A DNA stretch of 64,000 nt from JAJCYK01 sp965224285 (GCA_965224285.1 OZ245043.1:3162001-3226000), one strand, 5' to 3'; shown: positions 8,168 through 17,336, numbered from the stretch's first letter. Notes: generated by a model not told the origin, from the sequence alone. Translations and numbers: made by a program.

Positions 8168-8993
8168 TGGTCAGCCTCAGCAGGACTTCATCGGTGATAT
8201 AAACTTCCTCTGATTCATTATAGGCGATATACTCCCGGCGGATAATCAGTGAATCCTGCCCGATCCATTTAAGATCCATAGGCCCCCAGTTCTCGATCCC
8301 CTGAGACCATTGTAATGTTAAGGAATCACCCTGCAGGGTAAACAGCTGCATTCCATTGGCGCTATATTGCACCTTCTGATCATTATTGATTACCATGAGC
8401 ATGGTACTGTCAGGTGATAGGTATGGTCTGCCCCAGAGGTAGCTGGCGAAACCGTTTTTGCCGTTCACCATCAAATAGGCGCTGCCTCTTTGAAAGAATA
8501 TCTTAATTAAGAATAAATGCAACTGTTGATCATAATTTTCCAGGCAGTAGCTCAATCCTTTTTTATTGACCAGGCGAAATTGTAACTCCTGTTCGGGGTA
8601 TATCCACAAGGTATCCCCGTCTCGCCTGACCATACCCAGGCTGTCTATCAGATAATGTTCGATGGCCCGGGCAGCCTGATAAGCGTCTCCAAACCTGGCT
8701 GAAATGGAATCTCTTATTTCCTGATCTTGGTAGTAAGGCTGGAAGGTGCCTTGTGCGGGTTCAAATATAAGGTGATATCCGCCAATGTATAGAGAATCTG
8801 CTTGCTCCACATGGATCCAATCAGAAGGTTGCAGAGCTACGGTATCCTTACTCCAATGCCCTGCAATAGTTTCTATCAGTGGTCCTGCAACTTCCACTGC
8901 CTGGTTTTGGACCTGGGGTTTATTATCATCATTTTTCCGGCATTGGGCCAATGCAGGAAGCAGCGCTATCAAAATCGGTATAAATTTGCTCAT
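8148..8993 (-). CDS. Probable lipoprotein, function unknown
   Basis: A 281-residue exported protein. The ATG at 8993 gives a short signal sequence (MSKFIPILIALLPALAQC) whose Cys may be lipidated, though Gln before the Cys is not a classical lipobox residue. The rest is rich in beta strands and aromatic residues (DSLYIGGYHLIFEP, GNIENWGPMDLKW-like stretches) with several Asp-Ser-Leu turns. I recognise no domain. It overlaps the convergent gene 7790-8167 at the 3' end. The frame stays open 14 codons upstream, but that extension would spoil the signal peptide. Confidence 0.7.
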   Translation of the reverse strand: MSKFIPILIALLPALAQCRKNDDNKPQVQNQAVEVAGPLIETIAGHWSKDTVALQPSDWIHVEQADSLYIGGYHLIFEPAQGTFQPYYQDQEIRDSISARFGDAYQAARAIEHYLIDSLGMVRRDGDTLWIYPEQELQFRLVNKKGLSYCLENYDQQLHLFLIKIFFQRGSAYLMVNGKNGFASYLWGRPYLSPDSTMLMVINNDQKVQYSANGMQLFTLQGDSLTLQWSQGIENWGPMDLKWIGQDSLIIRREYIAYNESEEVYITDEVLLRLTTNSPPL

Positions 8994-9091
8994 TAGGACG
9001 GGGCTAAGATAATGATTACCTGCTGCAATTGTCAATTTCTCATGTTAGCTTAAAAATAATTAACTTCACAGTTGCGACAGAAGGAGCCATC

Positions 9092-9958
9092 ATGCCGGAT
9101 CTAATTCACTATGCGATCCCTGCTTTCGTATTGCTGCTGGTAGCAGAAGCCATTTTTGATACCCTGTATAAGAAGCATTTATACGAAATTAAAGATACTT
9201 TTAGTAGTCTTGCCATGGGGATTGGCAATGTCGTTACCGGGTTGGCCACCAAAGCGGTGGTGTTAGCAGTATATTGGTGGATATATCAGTTTCGGATTTT
9301 CACCCTGGATCCACAGAGTTGGTGGGTATGGGTAGCCCTGTTTTTTGCCGATGACTTCAGTTATTATTGGTTTCATCGTATCAGTCACGGCTGCCGATAT
9401 TTCTGGGCTTCTCACGTAGTCCATCACAGCTCGCAGCGCTATAACCTTTCCACTGCTTTGCGTCAAACCTGGACTGGGCATTTATCCGGCGCCTTTCTTT
9501 TTTGGGCCTGGATGCCGCTTTTGGGATTTCATCCCCTTATGGTACTGAGTATGCAGGCTATCAGTCTGATCTATCAGTTTTGGATCCACACAGAAGCCAT
9601 CGATAGACTACCCCGAATACTGGAACTTTTCTTAAACACCCCCAGTCATCACCGGGTGCACCACAGTTCTGATGTTAAATACCTGGACCGAAATCATGCC
9701 GGTATTTTGATCATTTGGGACCGTATCTTTGGAACTTTTGTGGAAGAAGAAGAACGTCCTGTTTATGGGTTGACCAAGAATATCAATACCTACAACCCTC
9801 TGCGTATCGCTTTTCACGAATGGGGTGATATATTCAAGGACCTAAGGTCTGCTCGAAACTTGCGTGAAGCATTAGGATATCTATTTGGACCTCCCGGATG
9901 GAGTCATGACGGCAGCAGGCAGACATCCGCTCAGCTGAGGGCGTCTCGTAGGGATTAA
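9092..9958 (+). CDS. Sterol desaturase / fatty acid hydroxylase superfamily membrane enzyme
   Basis: A 288-residue di-iron membrane oxygenase. The His clusters typical of the superfamily are all present: FHRISHG, HVVHH and, later, HHRVHH. Membrane helices lie at about residues 5-25, 45-65, 75-95 and 125-165. The superfamily hydroxylates or desaturates lipids at the inner membrane; close relatives act on sterols, carotenoids or acyl chains, and the substrate here is open. I chose the ATG at 9092 because it follows an AGGAG five bases upstream, one of few Shine-Dalgarno-like sites in the window. Confidence 0.88.
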   Translation: MPDLIHYAIPAFVLLLVAEAIFDTLYKKHLYEIKDTFSSLAMGIGNVVTGLATKAVVLAVYWWIYQFRIFTLDPQSWWVWVALFFADDFSYYWFHRISHGCRYFWASHVVHHSSQRYNLSTALRQTWTGHLSGAFLFWAWMPLLGFHPLMVLSMQAISLIYQFWIHTEAIDRLPRILELFLNTPSHHRVHHSSDVKYLDRNHAGILIIWDRIFGTFVEEEERPVYGLTKNINTYNPLRIAFHEWGDIFKDLRSARNLREALGYLFGPPGWSHDGSRQTSAQLRASRRD

Positions 9959-9963
9959 ATTAA

Positions 9964-11685
9964 CTACTGGGGATATATTTCACCTCCCACTATAGTATAA
10001 ATAACTTTAGTTTCAAGCAGTTCCCTCTCCGGGATGTGCATGATATCCTGGTCGAACACCGTAAAATCAGCTAATTTACCGGGGGTAATAGAACCCTTGA
10101 TATCCTCTTCAAACGCTCCATACGCGGCGTCCAGCGTGTAGGACCTAAGGGCTTGCTGCCGTGTCATTTTCTGCTGTGGCTCGTAACCTCCTTCAGGCTC
10201 TCCTTTCAGAGTTTTGCGGGTCACCGAGGCATAGAATGAAGCCAGAGGATGGAGAGGTTCTACCGGTACATCGCTGCCATTGACCACAACCGCTCCCGAT
10301 TGAAGAAGCTTCTGCCACACGTATGCTCCTTCCTCAATACGATCTTTTCCCAGCCTTTCAATGGCCCAGGGGCGGTCGGATGACAAATGGATACCTTGCA
10401 TGGCCGCTATCACCCCTAACTGGGCAAAACGGGGTATATCCTCTGCATTTAGATGCTGGGCATGTTCGATACGAAAGCGGGCATCTTTTGCCGGTCCCGG
10501 AAATTCTTTAAAAGCCTTTTCGAACTGATCCAGTACTTCCCGATTGGCCCGGTCGCCAATAGCATGAGCACAAACTTGGAATCCGTGTTGTAATCCTTCA
10601 ACCGACCTATGGTATAGAGTTTCAATAGGTGAGGTCTCGTGACCTCGATGCTCAGGCCTGTCGCTGTAATCTTTGAGTAGCCAAGCTCCTCGGGAGCCCA
10701 AAGCACCATCCATATACATCTTGATGGCCCTGACAGTTAAATGGTGATTGCCAAAACCGATTTCAGGACCCTGCTGATACCATGTTTGAAGCAGGGTGGT
10801 ATCACGGCCATTCAGCATGGCCCATATTCGGACCTTTAAGGTACCCTGGGAGATGTTTTTCTTATATAAATCGATGGTTTGCTGTCCGATTCCCGCATCC
10901 TGAAAGCTGGTGATTCCAAATTTAAGGCATTGTTCTACCGCCAATTTCAGAGCCTGTTGATCTTTTTCCGCGCTGGTTTCCGGGATATGTCTGGTGATCA
11001 GGGTCATGGCTCGTTCATTGAAAACACCGGTGGGGTTACCCAATCCATCGCGAATGATCTCACCCCCGTCACCTGCCTCGACGGGCATATTTTCCAGGGG
11101 TATATTGTTAATACCGGCGATTTCCATGGCTTTGGCATTAGCAAAACCAGCATGCCCGCTGGCATGCCTCAGGTATACCGGATGATCTGGTGAAATTGAA
11201 CTAAGCAAATCGTGAGTTTGAAACCCCTTTACTAATGTATCTGACTGGGGCAACCACTTGCTTTGATGCCATCCCCTACCCAGGATCCAGCTTCCCGAAG
11301 GGGTTACTGATACTGCTTCTGCTACCATATCTACTAGCTGTTGATAGCTGGTTACTTCTCTCAGATCCAGTTCCAGTTTGTTATAACCCATCCCCATGAA
11401 ATGGCCATGACCCTCTATCCATCCTGGAGTTAGGGTTTTACCATCGAGATCCAGGACCTTAGTCTCTTCGCCAATGAAAGGCTTTAACTCCTCATAACTG
11501 CCCACGGTGTGGATGGTATCACCTAAAACACCGATAGCCTCAATTCCCGGGTTTGATTCCTCCAAAGTATAAATGGTGCCGTTATGAATAACAAGATCCA
11601 GAGGCTGAACTGAATCACATCCCCCAAAGATATATCCGAAGGTGGTGATGATTCCCAGAATGGTATTTTTACTAGTTAATTTCAT
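9964..11685 (-). CDS. YtcJ-like metal-dependent amidohydrolase, lipoprotein
   Basis: A 573-residue member of the amidohydrolase_3 (YtcJ/N-substituted formamide deformylase-like) group. The N terminus (MKLTSKNTILGIITTFGYIFGGC) looks like a lipoprotein signal, so it probably acts in the periplasm. The metal site begins at TPGWIEGHGHFMGMG; later ligands are in CAHAIGDRA and RIEHAQHL, and the final conserved Asp in NGSDVPVEP. The C terminus ends in the usual GKLADFTVFD beta-sandwich. The ATG at 11685 shares one base with the stop of the upstream HAD gene (TAATG), so the pair is translationally coupled. The natural substrate of this family is mostly unknown. Confidence 0.88.
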   Translation of the reverse strand: MKLTSKNTILGIITTFGYIFGGCDSVQPLDLVIHNGTIYTLEESNPGIEAIGVLGDTIHTVGSYEELKPFIGEETKVLDLDGKTLTPGWIEGHGHFMGMGYNKLELDLREVTSYQQLVDMVAEAVSVTPSGSWILGRGWHQSKWLPQSDTLVKGFQTHDLLSSISPDHPVYLRHASGHAGFANAKAMEIAGINNIPLENMPVEAGDGGEIIRDGLGNPTGVFNERAMTLITRHIPETSAEKDQQALKLAVEQCLKFGITSFQDAGIGQQTIDLYKKNISQGTLKVRIWAMLNGRDTTLLQTWYQQGPEIGFGNHHLTVRAIKMYMDGALGSRGAWLLKDYSDRPEHRGHETSPIETLYHRSVEGLQHGFQVCAHAIGDRANREVLDQFEKAFKEFPGPAKDARFRIEHAQHLNAEDIPRFAQLGVIAAMQGIHLSSDRPWAIERLGKDRIEEGAYVWQKLLQSGAVVVNGSDVPVEPLHPLASFYASVTRKTLKGEPEGGYEPQQKMTRQQALRSYTLDAAYGAFEEDIKGSITPGKLADFTVFDQDIMHIPERELLETKVIYTIVGGEIYPQ

Positions 11686-12356
11686 TAAGTAGTGCGGTTT
11701 TTTCGAAAATGGATAATCCAATTGCCATCAATGTCCTTAAAACTACTAATTATCTGATCTGCAGCTGATAAGTCCTGGTTACCGGAATTGGGATTCTGAT
11801 AACCAATGCAAGGCATCCCCGCATTCAGGGCGGCGGATACACCATGGGTGGAATCTTCGATTACCAGACATTCATCCACTTTACTCTCCAGCATCGCTGC
11901 AGCTTTGTGAAAGATCAAAGGGTCAGGTTTGGACTTTTCCAGGGTAGCGCCGCTGATGCGATGGGGGAAATAATCTTCCAACTTCAATAGGCTAAGCACT
12001 AAGTTTATGCTCTCCATAGAGGAAGATGAGGCTACAGCCAATTTAGTTCCCAGATGCTTTAGATCCCTCAATAACTCAGGGATTCCCGGTATAGCAGTAA
12101 GCCCCGGTTCCTCTTGAAGTCGCCGATGATACATTTGTTTATCCAATAATAAAATCTGATCTACTGAAATGGACAGATGAAACTGCCGCTTCAATTCCTC
12201 CCACATATTCTTTGAGGAACGACCTATGAATTGTTGATATTCCTGGCGAGATAAGGAGATGTCAAATTTTTTAAACAAGAGGGCCTGAATTTCCTGGTGA
12301 ATAGGCTCACTGTCGATCAGGACTCCATCCATATCAAAGATTACACTATTGATCAT
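11685..12356 (-). CDS. HAD-superfamily phosphatase / beta-phosphoglucomutase-like
   Basis: A 223-residue HAD hydrolase of subfamily IA. Motif I is FDMDGVLIDSEP with nucleophile Asp8 and acid/base Asp10. Motif II is the Ser in LAVASSSS, motif III the Lys in SKPDP, and motif IV VIEDSTHGVSAA. The four-helix cap lies between residues 15 and 80. Sugar-phosphate phosphatase or phosphoglucomutase activity is typical; the substrate is not readable. It is the first gene of a two-gene operon with the amidohydrolase. Confidence 0.9.
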   Translation of the reverse strand: MINSVIFDMDGVLIDSEPIHQEIQALLFKKFDISLSRQEYQQFIGRSSKNMWEELKRQFHLSISVDQILLLDKQMYHRRLQEEPGLTAIPGIPELLRDLKHLGTKLAVASSSSMESINLVLSLLKLEDYFPHRISGATLEKSKPDPLIFHKAAAMLESKVDECLVIEDSTHGVSAALNAGMPCIGYQNPNSGNQDLSAADQIISSFKDIDGNWIIHFRKNRTT

Positions 12357-12496
12357 CCAATGATAATGTCAGCTGTAAGGTTTTGAGACAAATAGCGTTA
12401 CTGGTGGGAATTTAAAATTATAAATTAAAAGTTTACAATCTTTTGGGTGGTAATGAAATCAATTTGGGATTCTCTTCGTTTTATTGAGAACAGGTT

Positions 12497-13471
12497 ATGA
12501 AATATCTTCTGCTTACGATCACATTGGTGTCGGCTGGCCTACTTTCAGCCCAGGACAATCCTGATTTAAATCCTAAGATACAGTTTGTCAAGTTAGAACC
12601 GGGTGTGTCGTTGGAAGTGGTTGACTGGGGTGGCAGCGGTGAGTATATGCTATTTCTGGCCGGACTGGGTAACACAGCTCATGTATATGAGGACTTTGCC
12701 AGTAACTTTACCCCTTATTTTCAGGTGTACGGCTTGACCAGACGGGGTTATGGGGCTTCGAGTCAGCCTAAATATGGATATGACATCGAAACCCTTGCTG
12801 AAGATATAAGAGGAGTTTTGGACGCATTAAACATAGAGCAGGTAATCCTGGTGGGACATAGTATTGCCGGAGATGAGATGACAGAGTTTGCTATTAAATA
12901 CCCTGGCAGAGTAAATAAACTCATCTATCTTGATGCTGCCTATGACCGCTCAGAATTCGTGGAGCTCATGCAAAAAGCCCCTTATCCCCCTCAAGCTCAA
13001 CCAGTGATGACTGCAGCTGATTCTTCCTCATCTATGCAGGTAAGCGCTTACCTTTCCAGGATCTTTGGGCTGAACTACCCTGAATCAGAGGTGTTGGCTA
13101 CTCGTGAATTTGATAAGGAAGGGCGCCTGAGAGGTTCCGTAACCCCGGATAATATTGGTATTAAGATCATTCTTAGTCTTAAAAAACCGGAATTCAAGAA
13201 AATCAAGAGCCCGGCCATGGGTGTGTTTGCTGTTTTCAACCACGTAAATGAACTTTTCCCTAACTATGAAATTTTTGATCACCAAAACCGTTTAATGGCC
13301 CACCAGGCTATGGAAGTACTCCGTCCTTATTTGTTGAATCAAATCCAGGAATTTGTGGATCATATGGATCAGGGCCAGGTAGTACGGTTTAACGGCGCCG
13401 ACCATTTTGTGTTTCTTACTAAGGAACGGGAGGTGGTAAAAGAAATGCTTTCATTCCTGCTCAGCTCATAG
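12497..13471 (+). CDS. Secreted alpha/beta hydrolase
   Basis: A 324-residue protein with a Sec signal peptide (MKYLLLTITLVSAGLLSAQ) and an alpha/beta hydrolase fold. The oxyanion region is FLAGLGNTAHVYEDF, the nucleophile Ser122 is in GHSIAGDE (the fold's usual GxSxG), and the catalytic His303 is in GADHFVF. A candidate Asp is in the cap-proximal strand near VFAVFN. It resembles epoxide-hydrolase or haloperoxidase-like esterases, but the substrate is unknown. It stands alone on the plus strand with a terminator-like hairpin directly after the stop. Confidence 0.88.
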   Translation: MKYLLLTITLVSAGLLSAQDNPDLNPKIQFVKLEPGVSLEVVDWGGSGEYMLFLAGLGNTAHVYEDFASNFTPYFQVYGLTRRGYGASSQPKYGYDIETLAEDIRGVLDALNIEQVILVGHSIAGDEMTEFAIKYPGRVNKLIYLDAAYDRSEFVELMQKAPYPPQAQPVMTAADSSSSMQVSAYLSRIFGLNYPESEVLATREFDKEGRLRGSVTPDNIGIKIILSLKKPEFKKIKSPAMGVFAVFNHVNELFPNYEIFDHQNRLMAHQAMEVLRPYLLNQIQEFVDHMDQGQVVRFNGADHFVFLTKEREVVKEMLSFLLSS

Positions 13472-13474
13472 TTT

Positions 13475-13499
13475 CCGGTACAACCGGTCAATATTTTTT
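13475..13499 (+). terminator. Weak intrinsic terminator
   Basis: CCGGT (13475-13479) pairs with ACCGG (13483-13487) around a 3-base loop, followed after CAATA by six T residues (13494-13499). It starts 3 bases after the alpha/beta hydrolase stop. The stem is short, so this is tentative. Confidence 0.45.
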
Positions 13500-13500
13500 A

Positions 13501-13537
13501 GCTGATATAGGCATAGTAAACGATGTTCACTATCAGC
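13501..13537. repeat. Nested inverted repeat
   Basis: GCTGATA (13501-13507) is the exact reverse complement of TATCAGC (13531-13537). Inside it, TAGTAAAC (13514-13521) pairs with GTTCACTA (13525-13532) at 7 of 8 positions. The two pairings share bases, giving alternative hairpins. It lies between the alpha/beta hydrolase terminator and a small ORF; its role is unknown. Confidence 0.5.
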
Positions 13538-13646
13538 TTGTTACCTCATCCTATTTGCATAATCACTTGTAAATCAGCACGAACCAGGATAAACTTTATG
13601 GGGGGAAAATTCGTTGAATTGGGTAAGAACCATTCGTTTTAACAGA

Positions 13647-13847
13647 ATGTCGACTACTGAATTGAAGGTACAAATTTTTGAATCCCTGGATGGGTTAGAT
13701 AAACCACAATCTGAAAAAGTATTAGCTTTTATCAGATCCATAATTGATACACGAAGCGATAATGAGGATTATGCAAATTTTAAGCAACGCGCGATGAGCC
13801 AGATCCGAACCGCTTTAAATCAAAGTCCGGGACCGAAAGCTGCCTGA
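13647..13847 (+). CDS. Small hypothetical protein, possibly antitoxin-like
   Basis: A 66-residue protein from the ATG at 13647; an in-frame TTG at 13614 would add 11 residues. The sequence is mostly helical and charged (TELKVQIFESLDGLDKPQSEKVLAFI). This resembles the short addiction-module proteins whose N-terminal helices precede a toxin gene in other genomes. No toxin gene follows: the next gene is convergent and is a PLP decarboxylase. It could be an orphan antitoxin or an unrelated small protein. Confidence 0.45.
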   Translation: MSTTELKVQIFESLDGLDKPQSEKVLAFIRSIIDTRSDNEDYANFKQRAMSQIRTALNQSPGPKAA

Positions 13848-13914
13848 CCATAGCATAATAAATGCGTTACATAGTGGGGTGGTCCACAACTGCCTTGAGA
13901 GGTATTCTATTTGA

Positions 13915-15312
13915 TCACAAATCCAGCAATTCCTTATGCAAGCTCTCCATTAGTTGATCAATATGGTTTCTTTCGGTGCTGTAGTTGGTAATGCAGGTTC
14001 TCATTGTGGGTTGTCCATTCAGGTGGTATATGGAGATCCAAGCATCCCCGGATGCTATTAATTTTCTACAGAGCATTTCAGTTGCGGAAGCAGAACAGCT
14101 AGGGTTAAAACAAATTACCGGTAAAGGGGTTTGGTTCCGGATCTGCCACCCAGCTGTCGCGACCCGCTCTCTGAAGTAGTCACCCATCTCAATAGTATGA
14201 TCAATCATATTTTGGTACCCTTTCCAGCCAAAGCTAAGTAAGGGAAGGTATAACTTTAATCCCAAAAACCTGCGAGACCATTGGATACTGTGCATATAGG
14301 GGTGTACTACCTCCAGGTTATCCACATCCCGGGGCATATAATCTGTCTGTATTCTGAATGTATCACTTAAAATCCCCGGATGCGAAGTAATAAAAGTGCT
14401 GCATCCCATGGGAACGGAAAGCCATTTGTGAACATCAAAGGTTATAGAATGACTGTGTTCGATTCCTTGAAGATAATGCTTGTGATTTTCGCTGATAATC
14501 AAACCACCACCATAGGCAGCATCAACGTGGACCCATAACCCAAACTGCCTGCCAATATTTCCAATGACCTCCAAAGAGTCAATACTTCCACAACCGGTGG
14601 TGCCAGCGGTGGCTACCACCATAAAAGGGTCAAATCCTTGTTGAAGGTCCAGTTTAATCTGGTCAGCCAAGCGCTCAGGGTCCATTCTAAAATGATCATC
14701 TACCGGGATCTTGCGCACCGCCTGACTTCCCAAACCGCTGCAACGGGCGGCTTTTACCAGGGAATGATGGCTTTCTGAGGAGCAATACAACAAAGGTTTT
14801 GCGCCGATCTGGGATAATCCTTTGTGACCATAACCGGGAAATTGTACGTTCAAAGCACATAAAACCGCTGTTTGGTTTGCCTCGGCTCCACCAGTGGCAA
14901 ATACCCCGTCGTATCGTTTATAACCAAACTTTTTAGCTAATTCAGCGATCAGGAATGACTCTACTTCATTGGCGAACGGAGCGTGCCCCCAAGATGCTAA
15001 TTGTGGATTAAAGGCAGCCGTCACCACATCCGCTACTATGGATGGGCCGTTACTGCGAGGGTTGAATAATCCGAAATATCGGGGGTGGGGGGTGTGAAGC
15101 TGGAAGTCCTTCAAGCCTATGAGTATATGTTGAAGCCCTTTTTTTAATCCAACACCATCTTCCAAATCAGGTATTGCTATAAGCTCTTTGATCTGATCAA
15201 CTTCCAGTCGGGGTGTAAGTTGTGTTTGTTCGGTATTGGCCAGGTACTGTTCCAATTCCGAGGTTAGATAATTCCAGGTATCATCCCAGGAAATGCTGTA
15301 ATTATCGGGCAT
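13915..15312 (-). CDS. PLP-dependent group II amino acid decarboxylase-like enzyme
   Basis: A 465-residue fold-type I enzyme of the pyridoxal-dependent decarboxylase family (aromatic-L-amino-acid / glutamate / DABA decarboxylases). PLP-binding features are VVATAGTTGCGSID, the Asp in WVHVDAAYGGG and Lys296 in DVHKWLS, the Schiff-base lysine. Substrate class is uncertain; sphingosine-phosphate lyase-like and DABA-like relatives share these motifs. It starts 40 bases after modC on the same strand, so it may be read through from the molybdate operon, but no functional link is evident. Confidence 0.88.
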   Translation of the reverse strand: MPDNYSISWDDTWNYLTSELEQYLANTEQTQLTPRLEVDQIKELIAIPDLEDGVGLKKGLQHILIGLKDFQLHTPHPRYFGLFNPRSNGPSIVADVVTAAFNPQLASWGHAPFANEVESFLIAELAKKFGYKRYDGVFATGGAEANQTAVLCALNVQFPGYGHKGLSQIGAKPLLYCSSESHHSLVKAARCSGLGSQAVRKIPVDDHFRMDPERLADQIKLDLQQGFDPFMVVATAGTTGCGSIDSLEVIGNIGRQFGLWVHVDAAYGGGLIISENHKHYLQGIEHSHSITFDVHKWLSVPMGCSTFITSHPGILSDTFRIQTDYMPRDVDNLEVVHPYMHSIQWSRRFLGLKLYLPLLSFGWKGYQNMIDHTIEMGDYFRERVATAGWQIRNQTPLPVICFNPSCSASATEMLCRKLIASGDAWISIYHLNGQPTMRTCITNYSTERNHIDQLMESLHKELLDL

Positions 15313-15352
15313 CGGTTATTGATTTTAAAAAATTCTAAACTATTTACTGGCA

Positions 15353-16225
15353 TTAAAGTTTTTGAATTATAGGGTTAAAGGCTTTTGATACTACCAACAC
15401 CCTATCCCCAACTTCCAGCTGGGAGGCAGTGTTTTGATCCACGATCACTTTTACCACATGATTATCAATACCAATGGTCAGCACAAACACCACATCTTCA
15501 GAATTGATTTGCAGTACCTCCCCGATAAACTGGAATTTTCCACTTAATCGCTGTTGCAAAAATAACTCTTGAGGGGACCCTGTACGCACTGGCCTTCCCT
15601 GATCGATATGTACTACCCAATTGGATAGCTTATAGATTTCACTAATATCGTGACTGACCAAAATGGTGGTTAATTGAAATTCCCGGTGAATTTTAAGCAA
15701 ATAATCCTGGAGCCTGAGTCTCATTTCCTGGTCTAATGCAGACAGGGGCTCGTCCAGCAGTAAAAGCTGGGGCTTAGGAACTAGAGCCCGGGCCAGCGCC
15801 ACTCGTTGGCTTTGACCACCAGATAGAGAGTGCGGGTAGCGGTTAGCTAACTCAGTCAATTCCATAACATCCAATAATTCCCTAACTATGGTGATGTCTT
15901 GTTTACTATTCAGGGCATATCGCAGATTATCTCTAACGGTCATATTGGGAAAAAGGGCATGGTCTTGAAATACAAAGCCAACCTTTCTTTTTTGTGGGGA
16001 CAGGTTTATTCCATTATCAATGTCCAGCCAGCTTTGGCCATTAACAGATATATAGCCGCTGTCAGGTGTTAATAAACCCGCTATTATCCTCAGGATAGAG
16101 GTTTTACCGGCACCAGATCTACCATACAAGGCCACTATATCCCCATCATTAAAGCTTTCATTCAGATTTAGCTGTATTTGGCCCTCATCACCGACCAAAC
16201 TTTTACTTATGTTAAGCTCAACCAT
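15353..16225 (-). CDS. modC: Molybdate ABC transporter ATP-binding protein
   Basis: A 290-residue ATPase with Walker A (GRSGAGKTS), signature LSGGQSQRVALARAL, Walker B (LLLLDEP) and the H-loop His in LVSHD. The C-terminal TOBE/Mop-like domain (about 225-290; FIGEVLQINSEDVVFVLTI) is the ModC feature that binds oxyanion and regulates transport. The ATG at 16225 shares a base with the modB stop (TGATG). It energises the ModB channel for molybdate or tungstate import. Confidence 0.92.
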   Translation of the reverse strand: MVELNISKSLVGDEGQIQLNLNESFNDGDIVALYGRSGAGKTSILRIIAGLLTPDSGYISVNGQSWLDIDNGINLSPQKRKVGFVFQDHALFPNMTVRDNLRYALNSKQDITIVRELLDVMELTELANRYPHSLSGGQSQRVALARALVPKPQLLLLDEPLSALDQEMRLRLQDYLLKIHREFQLTTILVSHDISEIYKLSNWVVHIDQGRPVRTGSPQELFLQQRLSGKFQFIGEVLQINSEDVVFVLTIGIDNHVVKVIVDQNTASQLEVGDRVLVVSKAFNPIIQKL

Positions 16226-16893
16226 CACCAAAAGTTCTTAGCAAACCTGCGATTGATAATGTATACCCCTAAAAGGATAACAAAAGCCAGCACCAGCAGA
16301 ATGAGGGAGTATTGGTGTGCCGTAGTGTAATTCAAGGCTTCAACCTGATCATAAATGGCAATGGAGGCCACCCGGGTGCGATCAGGTATGTTCCCTCCGA
16401 TCATGAGTACTACTCCAAATTCACCAACTGTATGGGCAAAAGAAAGCACAATTCCAGTAATAAGGGAGGGCTTTATATTAGGTAATAGCACCTGGAACAA
16501 GATATTCACGTTGGTTTTGCCTAAAACCTGGGAGGCTTCTCTTAATGAGACCGGCAAGTTACTCAATCCGCTTTGTATCGGATGAACCATAAAGGGCAGC
16601 GAATAAATTACAGATCCTACTACCAGGCCGGCAAAAGAAAAAACCAACCGCAAACCAAACCAATCCTCCAGCCAGTTTCCCAGGAGGCTTTTAGGGCTAA
16701 ATGCCAATAAAAGGTAGAAGCCCAGCACCGTAGGGGGTAAAACCAATGGCAGGCTCACAATGGTTTCAGCTAGAGGTTTTAAGCGATTCCCGGTAAAAGC
16801 CAGCCAATAGCTGATAGGGATGGCTATCAGCAATAGGATTAGAGTGGTAACCGTTGCCAGTTTGAAAGTGAGTAAAATTGGGCTCCAGTCCAT
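16225..16893 (-). CDS. modB: Molybdate ABC transporter permease
   Basis: A 222-residue inner-membrane permease with five to six helices. The EAA loop is SLREASQVLGKTNVNILFQV. It is followed by the highly conserved ModB stretch HTVGEFGVVLMIGGN and IPDRTRVASIAIYDQVE. I chose the ATG at 16893, whose A is shared with the upstream TGA, over the GTG one codon earlier. With ModC it forms the transporter core. Confidence 0.93.
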   Translation of the reverse strand: MDWSPILLTFKLATVTTLILLLIAIPISYWLAFTGNRLKPLAETIVSLPLVLPPTVLGFYLLLAFSPKSLLGNWLEDWFGLRLVFSFAGLVVGSVIYSLPFMVHPIQSGLSNLPVSLREASQVLGKTNVNILFQVLLPNIKPSLITGIVLSFAHTVGEFGVVLMIGGNIPDRTRVASIAIYDQVEALNYTTAHQYSLILLVLAFVILLGVYIINRRFAKNFW

Positions 16894-17291
16894 CACTCGG
16901 AAAGCATAACCTCGTTGGTTTTGATCATAGCCAATACTTTGGTCCCCGCTGATAATTCCATTTGGTCCACAGATTGGGAGGTAATTATTGAATAAATGGT
17001 GTGCCCCTTAAAAGCTAATTTCAGTTCACTTAATAATTTACCTCTTCGTATTGCTATAATCCTCACCGGGATTCGGTTTCTTAAACTAACTTGAGATTTC
17101 TGTTCATAACCGATGACTACTTCAGTTTCTTTAAACATCACCTTGACCACCTGGTCCGGCCTAAGATAATTGGCGGTATCTGGTGTTTCAATAACAATAC
17201 TGGTCAGCTTTAGCTGACCCACCTCAATGATCACTAGAGATAAGTTACCTTTGACCTGAACATCCACTATTTTGCCGGGAAGCACATTCAT
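16893..17291 (-). CDS. Tandem Mop (TOBE) domain molybdate-binding protein
   Basis: A 132-residue protein made of two Mop/TOBE units, about residues 2-67 and 70-132. Each starts with the pattern N-x-(L/I)-x-(G/V)-x-(I/V) and has a conserved second half ending in V-x-(V/A)-x-(F/I)-K. Such di-Mop proteins bind molybdate or tungstate in the cytoplasm as stores or sensors. It has no winged-helix DNA-binding domain, so it is not a full ModE. It is the first gene of the operon, in the place where a modA gene is often found. No periplasmic ModA is encoded nearby. Confidence 0.82.
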   Translation of the reverse strand: MNVLPGKIVDVQVKGNLSLVIIEVGQLKLTSIVIETPDTANYLRPDQVVKVMFKETEVVIGYEQKSQVSLRNRIPVRIIAIRRGKLLSELKLAFKGHTIYSIITSQSVDQMELSAGTKVLAMIKTNEVMLSE

Positions 17292-17319
17292 ACCTGAGTT
17301 GCAAGTCTTCTCATCAGGC

Positions 17320-17336
17320 TAAGATAAGAAATCTTA
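17320..17336. repeat. Inverted repeat upstream of mod operon
   Basis: TAAGAT (17320-17325) and ATCTTA (17331-17336) form a perfect 6-bp dyad around 5 bases. It sits 29-45 bases before the first gene of the mod operon on the minus strand, a suitable place for an operator. It does not resemble the known ModE site of enterobacteria. Confidence 0.4.

Noticed and set aside
16893..17291. ModE transcription regulator
   Set aside because: It has the two Mop domains of ModE but lacks the N-terminal winged-helix.
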